Made by a program: the position numbers and the translations under genes
Shown here: positions 15,601 through 24,099 of the stretch, piece after piece
Position numbering within the stretch: position 1 is the stretch's first letter
Layout: each line of letters opens with the position of its first letter
From: a virus
DNA length: 41,735 nucleotides
Strand: one strand, 5' to 3'
Virus record (IMG/VR): IMGVR_UViG_3300007760_000740
Span: 1-41,735 of that record
Notes under the pieces: generated by a model
What the model saw: the letters and a program-made list of their open reading frames with translations, nothing else
The model's database searches: none
Told to the model about the DNA's origin: nothing

Positions 15601-17907
15601 ATGGTAAAAATTGAATCGAAAGAAAAACTAGCAAAACTGTTAGCAATAGAAGATTTGGATATCCAACATCAGCAGGTTGAAACTGCTATGTTTGATATAA
15701 CTAATCGAATCCTTATCCTTCCAATATGGGAAGATATGTCAAATGATTTATATGACCTGTTTGTTGGTCATGAAATCGGACACGCTCTTTTCACTCCAAC
15801 TAATCCAGAAAAACTACGAAGTATAATTGATAAAACTGCAAAAGATTATGTCAATGTAATTGAAGATGCAAGAATTGAATCTTTAATTAAAAGACGATAT
15901 CCAGGATTGAAAAAATCTTTCTTTAAAGGATATAATGATCTAGTTAAGCGTGGTTTTTTTGACCTTGATAAAATTGATATTCACACCTCGACTCTAATTG
16001 ATAAGATTAATATTCGTTTCAAGATTCCACAATATTGTGATATCACCTTTAATAAAGAAGAGCAGTCATATGTTGACCGGATTATTGAATCAAAAACATT
16101 TGAAGATATAGAAGGAATTATTATTGATGTTTTTGAATATGATAAGAAAGCTAAAGAAAACCAAGAGCAAGAACAAGATTTTGATAGTGTAGAACCAGCT
16201 AATAAAGAAGAAGATTGTGAAAAATCTGATTATAGTAGTGAAGGTGGTGATATTCAATATAATAATAAGAAGGAAGAAGAAAAATTAACAGAGGAAGAAG
16301 AAAAATTAACAGAGGAAGAAGAAGCTTTTAATAAATATATGGATTCTTCTGTAGAAGATCAAGTAGAAGATCAAACAGGAAATAATTCAACCGATGCTAC
16401 ACAAGAAACTAGCTATAATGATAAAGAAATGATTTCAAAAACACAGAGGCATTTTGAGGAACGAGTACAAGATACTTTTATTAATAATTGTTCAAATAAT
16501 ATATATGTAAATGTACCTGAAAATATTAATTTGAAAAATGCTGTTGAGGATTTCAAATCCGTTCATAGTAAGATTAATAAATTTTATAAAGATAATCTAA
16601 AACAGAATTCTACAGATACGTTACAGGCTTATTTTTCTGATGAAGGGCTTGAAGTAATACAGACAAAAATTTATAATGATGCTAAAGATATGTTACGGAG
16701 ACTTAAAAAGGATTCTGTAAAAACCGTCAACCATATTGCAATGGAATTTGAAAGAAAGAAAGCTGCTGATGTTTATAAGAAAACATCCATCTCTAAAACA
16801 GGAATTCTTGATACTAACAAATTATTCTCGGCAAAGTATAATGACGATGTTTTTAAAAAGAATATTCGTGTTCCTGATGGTAAGAACCACGGCCTGGTAA
16901 TGTTTATTGATTGGTCAGGATCAATGGCAAGTAATATTCATGAATGTATTAAACAAGTTATTGAGCTAACATTTTTCTGTAAAAAAGTGAATATTCCTTT
17001 TGAAGTGTATAGTTTTACTGATGCACCTTACCATCGACACTCTCGACAAAAAAATGATCCACATAACCATTCTATATTTAATTATAAACATGGTGATTTT
17101 GTTTGTGACCGAAATATGAAAGTACGAAATTATCTTTCAAGCAGAATGACTACAAAAGAATATAATAATGCAGTTTTGAATCTTTGTATCCTAGCTAATA
17201 GATTTGGAAAAGGAAGATATACAGCTTATCCTGCTCATAACGATGATGAACTTTTTACAACTCCGTTAAGTGGTGCGATTCTTATATCAGAATATATTAT
17301 TCGTAATTTTAAAAAGAAGAATAATTTAGAAAGTGTCCACGCTGTTTGGTTGACTGATGGTGAAGGAAATATCGAAAGACAAGGAATGTGGAATGCCAAA
17401 AAACAAGATGTTGAAGGGAAGCTATTTCGGCATCTATATTATAATAATAAAGAGTCAAACCCAGTGACCATCTTCTTGAAAGATAAAAAGACTAAAAAGG
17501 ATTATCGGATCAGTACTCGGAGAACATCTTTTATATTGTTTGATATTATAAAGGAAAGACTTGGTATTAATATAGTTGGTTTCTTTATTCTTCCTGATTT
17601 TACGAGCAAGTTATTATGGAGGTTTGTTCCAAAGAGTAAAGATAAGAATATATCATATCAACAAAACCAAACGAATTATAAAGATTGGATCAAAAGTGTT
17701 AGAAAAAGAGGATATTTCGTTAAGACGGAATCGGGATATGATGAATATTATGTTTTGAACGGAGCAGGGAAGAATATTAAAAATGAAGTTATAGATAATA
17801 AGATGACCACAAGAAAGATGGTTAGTGTATTTTCACAAAAGAATAAACAGTTCAAAGCAAAACGGATAATTCTATCTAGGTTTGTTGATTTGATCACGGC
17901 CAAGTAA
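15601..17907 (+). CDS. CobT-like VWA protein with HExxH motif
   Basis: 768 residues from ATG 15601 (GAGAAGGA eight bases upstream). The in-frame TTG at 15583 is less likely. Residues 50-120 carry a zinc-protease-like motif GHEIGHA (56-62) followed by VIEDARIE, a pairing typical of CobT-type proteins. Residues 185-280 are acidic low-complexity with a short tandem repeat (EEEKLTE twice). A von Willebrand A domain begins near 430 with the MIDAS motif DWSGS at 437-441 and later WLTDGEG. It precedes a CobS-like AAA+ ATPase, so the two probably form a MoxR/VWA-type remodelling machine. True cobalt chelatase function is unlikely, because no cobalamin genes are present. The target protein is unknown. 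Confidence 0.85.
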   Translation: MVKIESKEKLAKLLAIEDLDIQHQQVETAMFDITNRILILPIWEDMSNDLYDLFVGHEIGHALFTPTNPEKLRSIIDKTAKDYVNVIEDARIESLIKRRYPGLKKSFFKGYNDLVKRGFFDLDKIDIHTSTLIDKINIRFKIPQYCDITFNKEEQSYVDRIIESKTFEDIEGIIIDVFEYDKKAKENQEQEQDFDSVEPANKEEDCEKSDYSSEGGDIQYNNKKEEEKLTEEEEKLTEEEEAFNKYMDSSVEDQVEDQTGNNSTDATQETSYNDKEMISKTQRHFEERVQDTFINNCSNNIYVNVPENINLKNAVEDFKSVHSKINKFYKDNLKQNSTDTLQAYFSDEGLEVIQTKIYNDAKDMLRRLKKDSVKTVNHIAMEFERKKAADVYKKTSISKTGILDTNKLFSAKYNDDVFKKNIRVPDGKNHGLVMFIDWSGSMASNIHECIKQVIELTFFCKKVNIPFEVYSFTDAPYHRHSRQKNDPHNHSIFNYKHGDFVCDRNMKVRNYLSSRMTTKEYNNAVLNLCILANRFGKGRYTAYPAHNDDELFTTPLSGAILISEYIIRNFKKKNNLESVHAVWLTDGEGNIERQGMWNAKKQDVEGKLFRHLYYNNKESNPVTIFLKDKKTKKDYRISTRRTSFILFDIIKERLGINIVGFFILPDFTSKLLWRFVPKSKDKNISYQQNQTNYKDWIKSVRKRGYFVKTESGYDEYYVLNGAGKNIKNEVIDNKMTTRKMVSVFSQKNKQFKAKRIILSRFVDLITAK

Positions 17908-17923
17908 ATGACACAATATACGG

Positions 17924-17989
17924 CGATATAAGACGATATTATTGAAAAGACATACCATTGGCAGGGTATAATAATATTGCCTTATATCG
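17924..17989. other. 66-base composite hairpin between the CobT-like and CobS-like genes
   Basis: Outer stem CGATATAAG/CTTATATCG (17924-17932 with 17981-17989), a 3x3 junction, a second stem of 8 bp (17936-17943 with 17970-17977), an 8-base bulge GAAAAGAC, and an apical 5-bp stem ATACC/GGTAT (17952-17956 with 17965-17969) around the loop ATTGGCAG. No T tract follows, so it is not an ordinary terminator. It could be a structured RNA, an RNA-processing site or part of a mobile regulatory cassette. No gene lies in the 233-base gap. Confidence 0.6.
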
Positions 17990-18069
17990 GCTCTGTAAGT
18001 TGTTGAATTCAAAGGGTTTATAAACAAAATGTTAAGTCATTAAAAAACAATAGGTTACAACGGAACTTT

Positions 18070-18102
18070 TTCCTTGTTATATCTGGGAATTTTTTGTATA
18101 AT
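18070..18102 (+). promoter_or_regulatory. Early promoter of the CobS-like gene
   Basis: TTCCTTG 18070-18076, 20 bases, TATAAT 18097-18102. The leader of about 30 bases ends with GAAAGGA before the ATG. No further early promoter is seen until 25042, so this may serve everything through the methyltransferase gene. Confidence 0.8.
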
Positions 18103-18140
18103 ATTACTATATAAAAATAATTGAAAGGAAACTATATATT

Positions 18141-19388
18141 ATGAGTAAAAAAGAAATGAAAGATATTTTTTTAGAAAGCATTAATAAACAGTTTGGTGAT
18201 AAAGTTTTTACTACCAAAGACGCAGAAAATCTTTTTACTAAATTAAAATTAGGTGAAATAAAAAATAGGAAGGGATCCTATAACTCTGATTGGCTTTATA
18301 TTTATAATAATATTTTGTTAAAAAATAGAACAGAACAGAGGGGAAAATACTGCTTAAGTGATTCTGTCGATATTATTAAAAATGAAGCAAAAAAAACAAT
18401 TAAAAAAGATTGGGATATTTTAAATAATGATGTTGCTGAAAATTCACAATCTAAACCTGTAAGTAATATGGTTATGAATCTCATTCCTAAAAAAGACCTC
18501 CAATATGTTCCTTGGGGTCATTTTAAAGATATTAAAACAATATTACAGAGTAATATCTTTTACCCTATTTTTGTTACAGGTCTTTCTGGTAATGGAAAAA
18601 CTTCTATGATTCGTGAAGTATGTGCTAAACTGAAGCGTGATTTAATTCGTATCAATATTACAATTGAAACGGATGAAGATGACCTTTTGGGTGGGTTTCG
18701 ATTGGTTAATGGTGAAACGGTCTGGCAGGATGGTCCGTTGGTTGTAGCTATGAAACAAGGTGCAGTTGCTCTTATTGATGAAGTGGATTTGGCTTCTCAT
18801 AAGATTATGTGTCTCCAACCTATTATGGAAGGACAGCCAATTTATTTGAAAAAGATAAATGAAGTGGTTTATCCAGCTAAAGGTTTTAACATTGTTGCAA
18901 CAGCAAATACAAAAGGTAAAGGTTCCGAAGATGGACGTTTTATGGGAACTAATATTTTAAATGAAGCATTTCTTGATAGGTTCTCTGCAACTTTTTATCA
19001 AGAATATCCTTCTCCAGTAGCAGAAGCAAAGATTTTGAAAAAGCAGTTTTCTTTGCATGAAATAGAAGAAGATGGTTTTGTTGATAACCTGGTCAAATGG
19101 GCAGATGTTATTCGCAGGTCTTTCAAGGAAGGTGCGGTAGATGAGATTATTACAACTCGCAGATTAATTGATATAACAAAATCATTTTCTATCTTTCGTG
19201 ACAGGATGAAATCAGTAGTGATGTGTCTTGAAAGGTTTGATGATGAAATCCGTGAATCATTTGTTGATTTTTATACAAAAATTGATGCGGGTGTTTCAAT
19301 GGAAGACTTGATGAATGAAGGATCCGAATCATTTAATGAAGAAGATGAAAAGGTTGAAGAAAAGGAAGAAGATAATGTTCCGTTTTAG
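18141..19388 (+). CDS. CobS-like AAA+ ATPase
   Basis: 415 residues. An N-terminal winged-helix-like region (about 1-75) precedes a MoxR/CobS-type AAA+ domain: Walker A GLSGNGKT (147-154), ETDEDDLLGGFRL, Walker B ALIDEVDLAS (IDEVD 212-216), sensor ATANTKGKG, and arginine-finger region NEAFLDRFSATF. The C-terminus is acidic (EEDEKVEEKEED). CobS homologues are widespread in marine T4-type phages, where their true role is unproven. With the preceding VWA protein it forms an ATPase/adaptor pair. The 3' end overlaps the next gene by 14 bases. Confidence 0.93.
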   Translation: MSKKEMKDIFLESINKQFGDKVFTTKDAENLFTKLKLGEIKNRKGSYNSDWLYIYNNILLKNRTEQRGKYCLSDSVDIIKNEAKKTIKKDWDILNNDVAENSQSKPVSNMVMNLIPKKDLQYVPWGHFKDIKTILQSNIFYPIFVTGLSGNGKTSMIREVCAKLKRDLIRINITIETDEDDLLGGFRLVNGETVWQDGPLVVAMKQGAVALIDEVDLASHKIMCLQPIMEGQPIYLKKINEVVYPAKGFNIVATANTKGKGSEDGRFMGTNILNEAFLDRFSATFYQEYPSPVAEAKILKKQFSLHEIEEDGFVDNLVKWADVIRRSFKEGAVDEIITTRRLIDITKSFSIFRDRMKSVVMCLERFDDEIRESFVDFYTKIDAGVSMEDLMNEGSESFNEEDEKVEEKEEDNVPF

Positions 19389-19758
19389 TTTGATTTTAGT
19401 TTTGTTATGTTATAGTCCTGCTTCTGCTTTTGTGGAACAGGATTGTGACATAATGAAAAATAAAGACGATAGTATATCACTTGGTTTCAAAGCTGGTGGT
19501 TTACTTTGGGGAGTCGGTCCCGAAATCTCTTTTAGAAATTATTTTGGAGTTAATTGGAGAGGGAATATTCAATACATGATAGCCGAATATCAAGAATTGT
19601 GTTCCCGATATAACACAGGAAGAATTTCTAAGGAGAAATATGATAAAGAAATTAAAACTATTATAGAAAGAAGTAGGAGGTATGAAATGGAAGTAGCAGA
19701 ACATTTTAGAATGAAGAAGGACAATATGTTTAATGAGATGGAAGGAGAAACACAATGA
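19375..19758 (+). CDS. Exported protein of unknown function (first of three)
   Basis: 127 residues from ATG 19375 (AAGGA eight bases upstream, within the end of the CobS-like gene). The N-terminus FRFSLILVLLCYSPASA is a signal peptide with an A-S-A cleavage site. The mature part has a glycine-rich stretch (GFKAGGLLWGVGPEIS), two Cys and a long charged helix containing CSRYNTGRISKEKYDKEI. I have seen this helical pattern in bacterial envelope proteins encoded near LPP20-type lipoproteins, but no function is known to me. Confidence 0.75.
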   Translation: MFRFSLILVLLCYSPASAFVEQDCDIMKNKDDSISLGFKAGGLLWGVGPEISFRNYFGVNWRGNIQYMIAEYQELCSRYNTGRISKEKYDKEIKTIIERSRRYEMEVAEHFRMKKDNMFNEMEGETQ

Positions 19759-20366
19759 AATATTTTATTATGATTTTAAGTGTATTATTTTTGGGAACGG
19801 CATGTTCAAGTGTTCCTGTTATTCCTGATCCTCCTAAGGCGTTGGTAGAATATGATCCACCGAAATGGGTTTTAATGGGTGGAGGCGCACATTCAGATAG
19901 TGAAGGTAAAGCATTTTATGGTGTTGGTTCGGCGACAGGTATTAAGAACTATTCACTACAAAGAACTGTTGCTGATGACAGAGCCAGAGGTAATCTTGCT
20001 AAAGTTTTTGAGGTGTATATAACTTCATTGACTAAAGACTATCAAGCACACACGACAGCGGGTAGTTTTGATACTTCTACCGAAGAACAAAACAGTGAAG
20101 TGGCACTGAAGGTTGTTGTGTCTCAAACACTCCGTGGTGTTGTGATTGTAGATCATTTTGAGATTCCAGAACGCCAGGAATTTCTTTCTTTGGCACGATT
20201 AGACTATGATGCTTTTAAGAGGAATGTTGAAAATAATAAAGAGTTTCAACAGCTTCCAGATAAGGTTCGTGAAGATATTAAAGAAAGGGCTGATAAACTT
20301 CACAAGGAAATGGAAGATGAAGCAGAACGATTAAGTCAAAGTCGTAGTTTCTTTAATAAACCTTAA
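19755..20366 (+). CDS. LPP20-like lipoprotein
   Basis: 203 residues. A lipoprotein signal with lipobox LGTACSS places the lipidated Cys at residue 17. No Asp follows the Cys, so outer-membrane sorting would be expected. The segment PKWVLMGGGAH, then AFYGVGSATGI, then TVADDRARGNLAK is typical of LPP20-type domains, also seen in Vibrio FlgP. The C-terminal third is a charged helix. It overlaps the previous gene by ATGA. A lipoprotein of this kind in a lytic phage is unusual and suggests envelope modification during infection. Confidence 0.8.
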   Translation: MKYFIMILSVLFLGTACSSVPVIPDPPKALVEYDPPKWVLMGGGAHSDSEGKAFYGVGSATGIKNYSLQRTVADDRARGNLAKVFEVYITSLTKDYQAHTTAGSFDTSTEEQNSEVALKVVVSQTLRGVVIVDHFEIPERQEFLSLARLDYDAFKRNVENNKEFQQLPDKVREDIKERADKLHKEMEDEAERLSQSRSFFNKP

Positions 20367-20398
20367 TGTTGAAGAGGATTATTAAAAAGGAGAATATT

Positions 20399-21556
20399 AT
20401 GAAATATATTCTTACATTTATTATGTTGTCGTTTGTTTCAACGGCGTATGCCAATACCCCTGATTGGGTGTTTGGAAAGGGACACAATGCTTTTCCAGAC
20501 GACAAGTACTTAGTTGGTATTGGGGTTTCTGAAAAAAGCCCCATATTGGCATCAGAATCTGCTCGAGCAGAATTGATTAAAACTATTAGGGTTAAAGTTA
20601 ATTCAGTGGTAACAGATTATAATAGCAGAGAAAAATCTGTTTCTGAATCATCTATTGTTTCGGAAACAGATTTTCTACTTGAAGGTTCACAAGTAAAGGA
20701 TGGTTGGTATGATAGTAGGAATAATGTATTTTATTCGTTTGTTGTTATTGAAAGGAAATATATTCTTGAAACGTTAAAGGTGATGATAGAACATATCCTA
20801 GCAAGTATTGAATTGTCGTTGAGACAAGGAGATACTTTTTTCAATAACAATGAAATTATTAGAGCACTGGTATATTATTATAATGGGTTCAAAGAAAGTA
20901 CTAAACTTCTTCCTTACATTCAGACCTATAATAGTGTTATAATGGTTAAAAATAAACAAGAGTATAAGGATGAATATAATCTTTTATTTAAGGAGAAGAT
21001 TCAAAATATAGTTGATAATATCTCTCTTGAAAAACAGCAACACAATATTAATGATTTAGATTTAGGTGTAAAGGCTACATTTAAAGGTCGTGGTATTGAT
21101 AATTTTCCTATTAAGTTTTCAAGTCAATATAATTATTATGTAGAAAGAATTTCTTGTAATAAGGGTGGAAGTTGTAATGTAAATGTAACACCGAAGATAT
21201 TTTTAAAATACCGTCAATTTGATAAAATTTTAATTATAGCTAAGGTTGATTTACAGACATTAGAAAAACATTTTAATTATAGTTTGAAAAAGAATCTATT
21301 TGGTAGATTAGAATTATTAAAGGTTTCTTTTAAAATCAAAAAACAAAAACAAAAGCATGTAGCTAAACAAAAAGAGCAGGTAATTATATTTAACCCGGAA
21401 CCTGAAAGAACATTTCATGAAAGATATTCTAATGATATAGATTTGTCACCATTGAGAGGTGGTGGTTTTATTAAAAGAAATAGAAATAGTGGACATATAA
21501 ACTTTGGTATTCGGTTTGGTAATCGGGGTAATATAAACATTTATAGAGGATGGTAA
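20399..21556 (+). CDS. Exported LPP20/FlgT-like protein
   Basis: 385 residues from ATG 20399, with AAGGAG six bases upstream. The in-frame ATG at 20366 lacks a site and would spoil the signal peptide. The signal is YILTFIMLSFVSTAYA. The mature protein opens TPDWVFGKGHNAFPDDKYLVGIGVSE, then ESARAELIKTI, the same LPP20-like pattern as its neighbour and the N-terminal domain of FlgT-type proteins. The middle is helical. The end is unusual: a Lys-rich stretch and then a Gly/Asn/Arg-rich tail (FGIRFGNRGNINIYRGW) with an aromatic C-terminus reminiscent of outer-membrane strand ends. The function is unknown. Confidence 0.75.
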   Translation: MKYILTFIMLSFVSTAYANTPDWVFGKGHNAFPDDKYLVGIGVSEKSPILASESARAELIKTIRVKVNSVVTDYNSREKSVSESSIVSETDFLLEGSQVKDGWYDSRNNVFYSFVVIERKYILETLKVMIEHILASIELSLRQGDTFFNNNEIIRALVYYYNGFKESTKLLPYIQTYNSVIMVKNKQEYKDEYNLLFKEKIQNIVDNISLEKQQHNINDLDLGVKATFKGRGIDNFPIKFSSQYNYYVERISCNKGGSCNVNVTPKIFLKYRQFDKILIIAKVDLQTLEKHFNYSLKKNLFGRLELLKVSFKIKKQKQKHVAKQKEQVIIFNPEPERTFHERYSNDIDLSPLRGGGFIKRNRNSGHINFGIRFGNRGNINIYRGW

Positions 21557-21557
21557 T

Positions 21558-21908
21558 ATGGCTAGAGAGATGTTGAAGTTAAGAAAAGGTGATTCAGCCA
21601 TTAAGATTAAAGCGGACGGACAAATAGAATTAGCTGGAGTACAAGACAAAGCAATGGTTGATGATAAAGGAAATATTTCTCCAGTTATTTTATTTGCGGC
21701 CGCGTGGGCAAAGAAAGATCAAAGTTTACTAAATCATTTAGTAGAGAATTTTCGTAGTTGTGTTAAAGAAGGATATTTTGGTACTGATGCTCAAAATGAT
21801 TATAAGAGAATGGAAGGACATATAAAGAAAGAACAAGAAAAAAGAGATAAGAATAAAGATGTTGGAAAGTTAACTATTGAAGAAGGAGTTAAGAATGAAA
21901 CTAAGTAA
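21558..21908 (+). CDS. Conserved-looking hypothetical protein upstream of gene 45
   Basis: 116 residues. The N-terminal part looks like a small beta-rich fold (DSAIKIKADGQIELAG), followed by a helix ILFAAAWAKKDQSLLNHLVENF and a charged tail. There is no signal peptide or known motif. It starts two bases after the exported protein gene and overlaps the clamp gene by 14 bases, so it is co-expressed with replication genes. Confidence 0.7.
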   Translation: MAREMLKLRKGDSAIKIKADGQIELAGVQDKAMVDDKGNISPVILFAAAWAKKDQSLLNHLVENFRSCVKEGYFGTDAQNDYKRMEGHIKKEQEKRDKNKDVGKLTIEEGVKNETK

Positions 21909-22566
21909 AGATACCATTGAAGTATTAAAGAACTTTTATGACATTAATCAATCTATTGTAGTAAAGAAAGGTAATAAACTTAAGACAGTTAATACATTAA
22001 AAAATATTCTTGCTCATGCAACTGTTAAAGAAGATTTTTCAAAAGATTTTGCTATTTATGATTTAAGTAAATTTTTAGGTTTGCTTTCAGCACTAGAAGA
22101 TCCTGAATTAGAATTTAATGAAAAATATGTCACTGTATTATCCAAACTTCAAAAAACTAATTATCGTTATGTTGATATTGATTATGTAGTTAAGCCAGAA
22201 AAAGATATTATAATGCCTGATAGTAATATTAAGTTTAGACTTAATGAAGATGTCTATATTAATTTAGATAAAATATCCACCATTCTACAGCTAAATGATG
22301 TTTATCTTAAAGGTTGTAAAAAAACCAATAAGATGTTTTTATGTGCGACTAATAAAAAAGATGATTCATCAGATGACTATTCCGAAGAAGTAGGAGAGGG
22401 TGTTATTAATGATTTTAATGTTGTTATAAAAAAGGAAAATCTTAAAATAATACCTGGCGATTATGATGTGTCAATTTCCTCAAAAGGAATTTCACACTTT
22501 AAGAATGCGAATTTGGATTTGGAATATTGGATTGCATTGGAACCTACAAGTGAATACGGGGAATAA
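21895..22566 (+). CDS. 45: DNA polymerase sliding clamp gp45
   Basis: 223 residues (T4: 228) from ATG 21895, preceded by GAAGGAG; this gives MKLSKDTIEVLKNF, matching T4 MKLSKDTTALLKNF. The trimeric ring tethers the polymerase and, in T4, activates late transcription through gp55 and gp33. Other matches are AIYDLSKFLGLLSAL, FNVVIKKENLKIIPGDYDV, and the C-terminal YWIALEPT. It is followed by gene 44 in the usual order. Confidence 0.96.
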   Translation: MKLSKDTIEVLKNFYDINQSIVVKKGNKLKTVNTLKNILAHATVKEDFSKDFAIYDLSKFLGLLSALEDPELEFNEKYVTVLSKLQKTNYRYVDIDYVVKPEKDIIMPDSNIKFRLNEDVYINLDKISTILQLNDVYLKGCKKTNKMFLCATNKKDDSSDDYSEEVGEGVINDFNVVIKKENLKIIPGDYDVSISSKGISHFKNANLDLEYWIALEPTSEYGE

Positions 22567-22569
22567 ATA

Positions 22570-23508
22570 ATGAATAATACATTATGGGTTGAAAAATTTA
22601 GGCCAATGCGAATTGAAGATTGTATTTTACCAAAAGAAATTAAAACTATGTTTCAAAGCATAGTTGATAGTGGAGAAATACCCAACCTTCTTCTCACCGG
22701 AAGTCCCGGGATTGGAAAGACAACGGTAGCAAAGGCATTGTGCAATCAATTAGATTGTGATTGGTTGATGATAAACGGAAGCGACGAAGGCCGAATGATT
22801 GATACTTTGCGCACAACCGTTGTGAATTATGCCAGCACTGTATCTCTTTCAGGTGGGAAGAAGGTTATTATTATTGATGAAGCTGATTACATGAATAAAG
22901 ATTCTGTACAGCCTGCATTAAGAGGAGTGATAGAAGAATTTTCCAAGAACTGTCGTTTTATATTTACTTGTAACTTCAAGAATAGAATTATTCCAGCATT
23001 ACATTCTAGGTGTTCAGTAGTTGACTTTGTGATTAGTAAAAATTCCAAACCAGATGTAGCTATGGAAATGTTGGAAAATACTAAACGAATTTTAGATAAG
23101 GAAGGAGTGAAATATGATGAAAAGATTTTAGTAGATTTAATATTGAAGTATTTTCCAGATTTTCGGAGAGTGATTAATGAGTTACAAAAGTATTCTTTGA
23201 ATGGTGTTATTGATGATGGGATTCTTAAACAATCGTCTGATGAAAATTTCACTGAATTGTTTGTAGCTCTGAAAGGAAAAGATTTCTCGGGAATGAGGAA
23301 ATGGGTAGCACAAAATATTGATAATGACCACGTGAGATTATATCGTCAAATCTATGACACTTTGAATAAAAGATTTGAAAAACGAAGTATTCCACAGGCA
23401 GTTTTAACTATTGCAGATTATTCTTATAAGGCAGCTTTTGTTGCAGATCAGGAAGTTAATATGGTTGCTTGTTTAACAGAGATAATGATGGAGTGTGAGT
23501 TTGTTTAA
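22570..23508 (+). CDS. 44: Clamp loader ATPase subunit gp44
   Basis: 312 residues (T4: 319). The AAA+ clamp loader subunit opens gp45 and loads it at primer ends. It shows LWVEKFRPMRIEDCILP at the N-terminus, Walker A GSPGIGKTT (44-52), Walker B IIIDEADYM, and HSRCSVVDF with the SRC arginine finger. In T4 and cyanophages gene 62 follows directly. Here gene 62 lies about 7.4 kb further on, beyond the modification island. Confidence 0.96.
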   Translation: MNNTLWVEKFRPMRIEDCILPKEIKTMFQSIVDSGEIPNLLLTGSPGIGKTTVAKALCNQLDCDWLMINGSDEGRMIDTLRTTVVNYASTVSLSGGKKVIIIDEADYMNKDSVQPALRGVIEEFSKNCRFIFTCNFKNRIIPALHSRCSVVDFVISKNSKPDVAMEMLENTKRILDKEGVKYDEKILVDLILKYFPDFRRVINELQKYSLNGVIDDGILKQSSDENFTELFVALKGKDFSGMRKWVAQNIDNDHVRLYRQIYDTLNKRFEKRSIPQAVLTIADYSYKAAFVADQEVNMVACLTEIMMECEFV

Positions 23509-23520
23509 TAGGAGATTATT

Positions 23521-24099
23521 ATGAGTGTTATAACAGCAGATGAATTTACAAAGACAAAAATATATAAAGTTATTGAAGAAAATAAAGCTAATAATATATA
23601 TACTGGTACTCCATTTGAAAATTTAACTAGTTTGAGTTCAAAAGCAAAAGGTTCTAAATTTGAACAACTTACTGAAGAACATTTTCGTAAAATGTGTTCT
23701 GAAAATGATTTTGATATTATAAAATATAAAAATAAAGGTTCAGAATATGATAGACATTTTTTAGTATTACATAAACATAATATTTTATTTGAAATTAAAG
23801 GAAGTTGTATATGGCAAGATACAAATGTGTTCAAATGGCAACAAATTCGTCCGTCACATAGATATTCCCATATGCTTTTCTTAGGTGTTTATTTTGATAG
23901 AATAGAATTTTATTATTGTACGAAAAAAGAAATTGTTGATTATGTAATGGTACAAGATGAAGATGGTAATTGGCCGTATGCTCAACATGGTGGAAAAAAC
24001 AATAATGAAACACCAGATACATTTTGGATTCAAGGGCAACCTTCGGATTTTCCATTTATGAAACCATTAGATGATATTTTTGAATATGAAAACATTTGA
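23521..24099 (+). CDS. Putative PD-(D/E)XK restriction-type endonuclease
   Basis: 192 residues. A helical start with KGSKFEQLTEEHF precedes a nuclease-like core: Asp77 in GSEYDRH, then the E-x-K pair Glu91/Lys93 in ILFEIKGS, then FKWQQIRPSHRYSHMLFLGVY and an aromatic strand IEFYYCTKKEI. This D-(x)n-E-x-K pattern followed by WQQIRP and LGV is what type II restriction enzymes often show. The methyltransferase gene begins inside its 3' end, the classic arrangement of a restriction-modification pair. The function is inferred from motif and context; it could instead be a free-standing nuclease attacking host DNA. The ribosome site is TAGGAG. Confidence 0.65.
   Translation: MSVITADEFTKTKIYKVIEENKANNIYTGTPFENLTSLSSKAKGSKFEQLTEEHFRKMCSENDFDIIKYKNKGSEYDRHFLVLHKHNILFEIKGSCIWQDTNVFKWQQIRPSHRYSHMLFLGVYFDRIEFYYCTKKEIVDYVMVQDEDGNWPYAQHGGKNNNETPDTFWIQGQPSDFPFMKPLDDIFEYENI

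Noticed and set aside
15601-19388. Reading the pair as cobalamin biosynthesis genes
   Set aside because: CobS/CobT names come from distant cobaltochelatase homologues. No other cobalamin enzyme is present, and the pair fits the broader MoxR/VWA group.
20909-20942. TTCCTTA followed by TATAAT in the exported protein gene
   Set aside because: The first element has a mismatch and the spacing is 21, and it is deep inside a gene with no start nearby.
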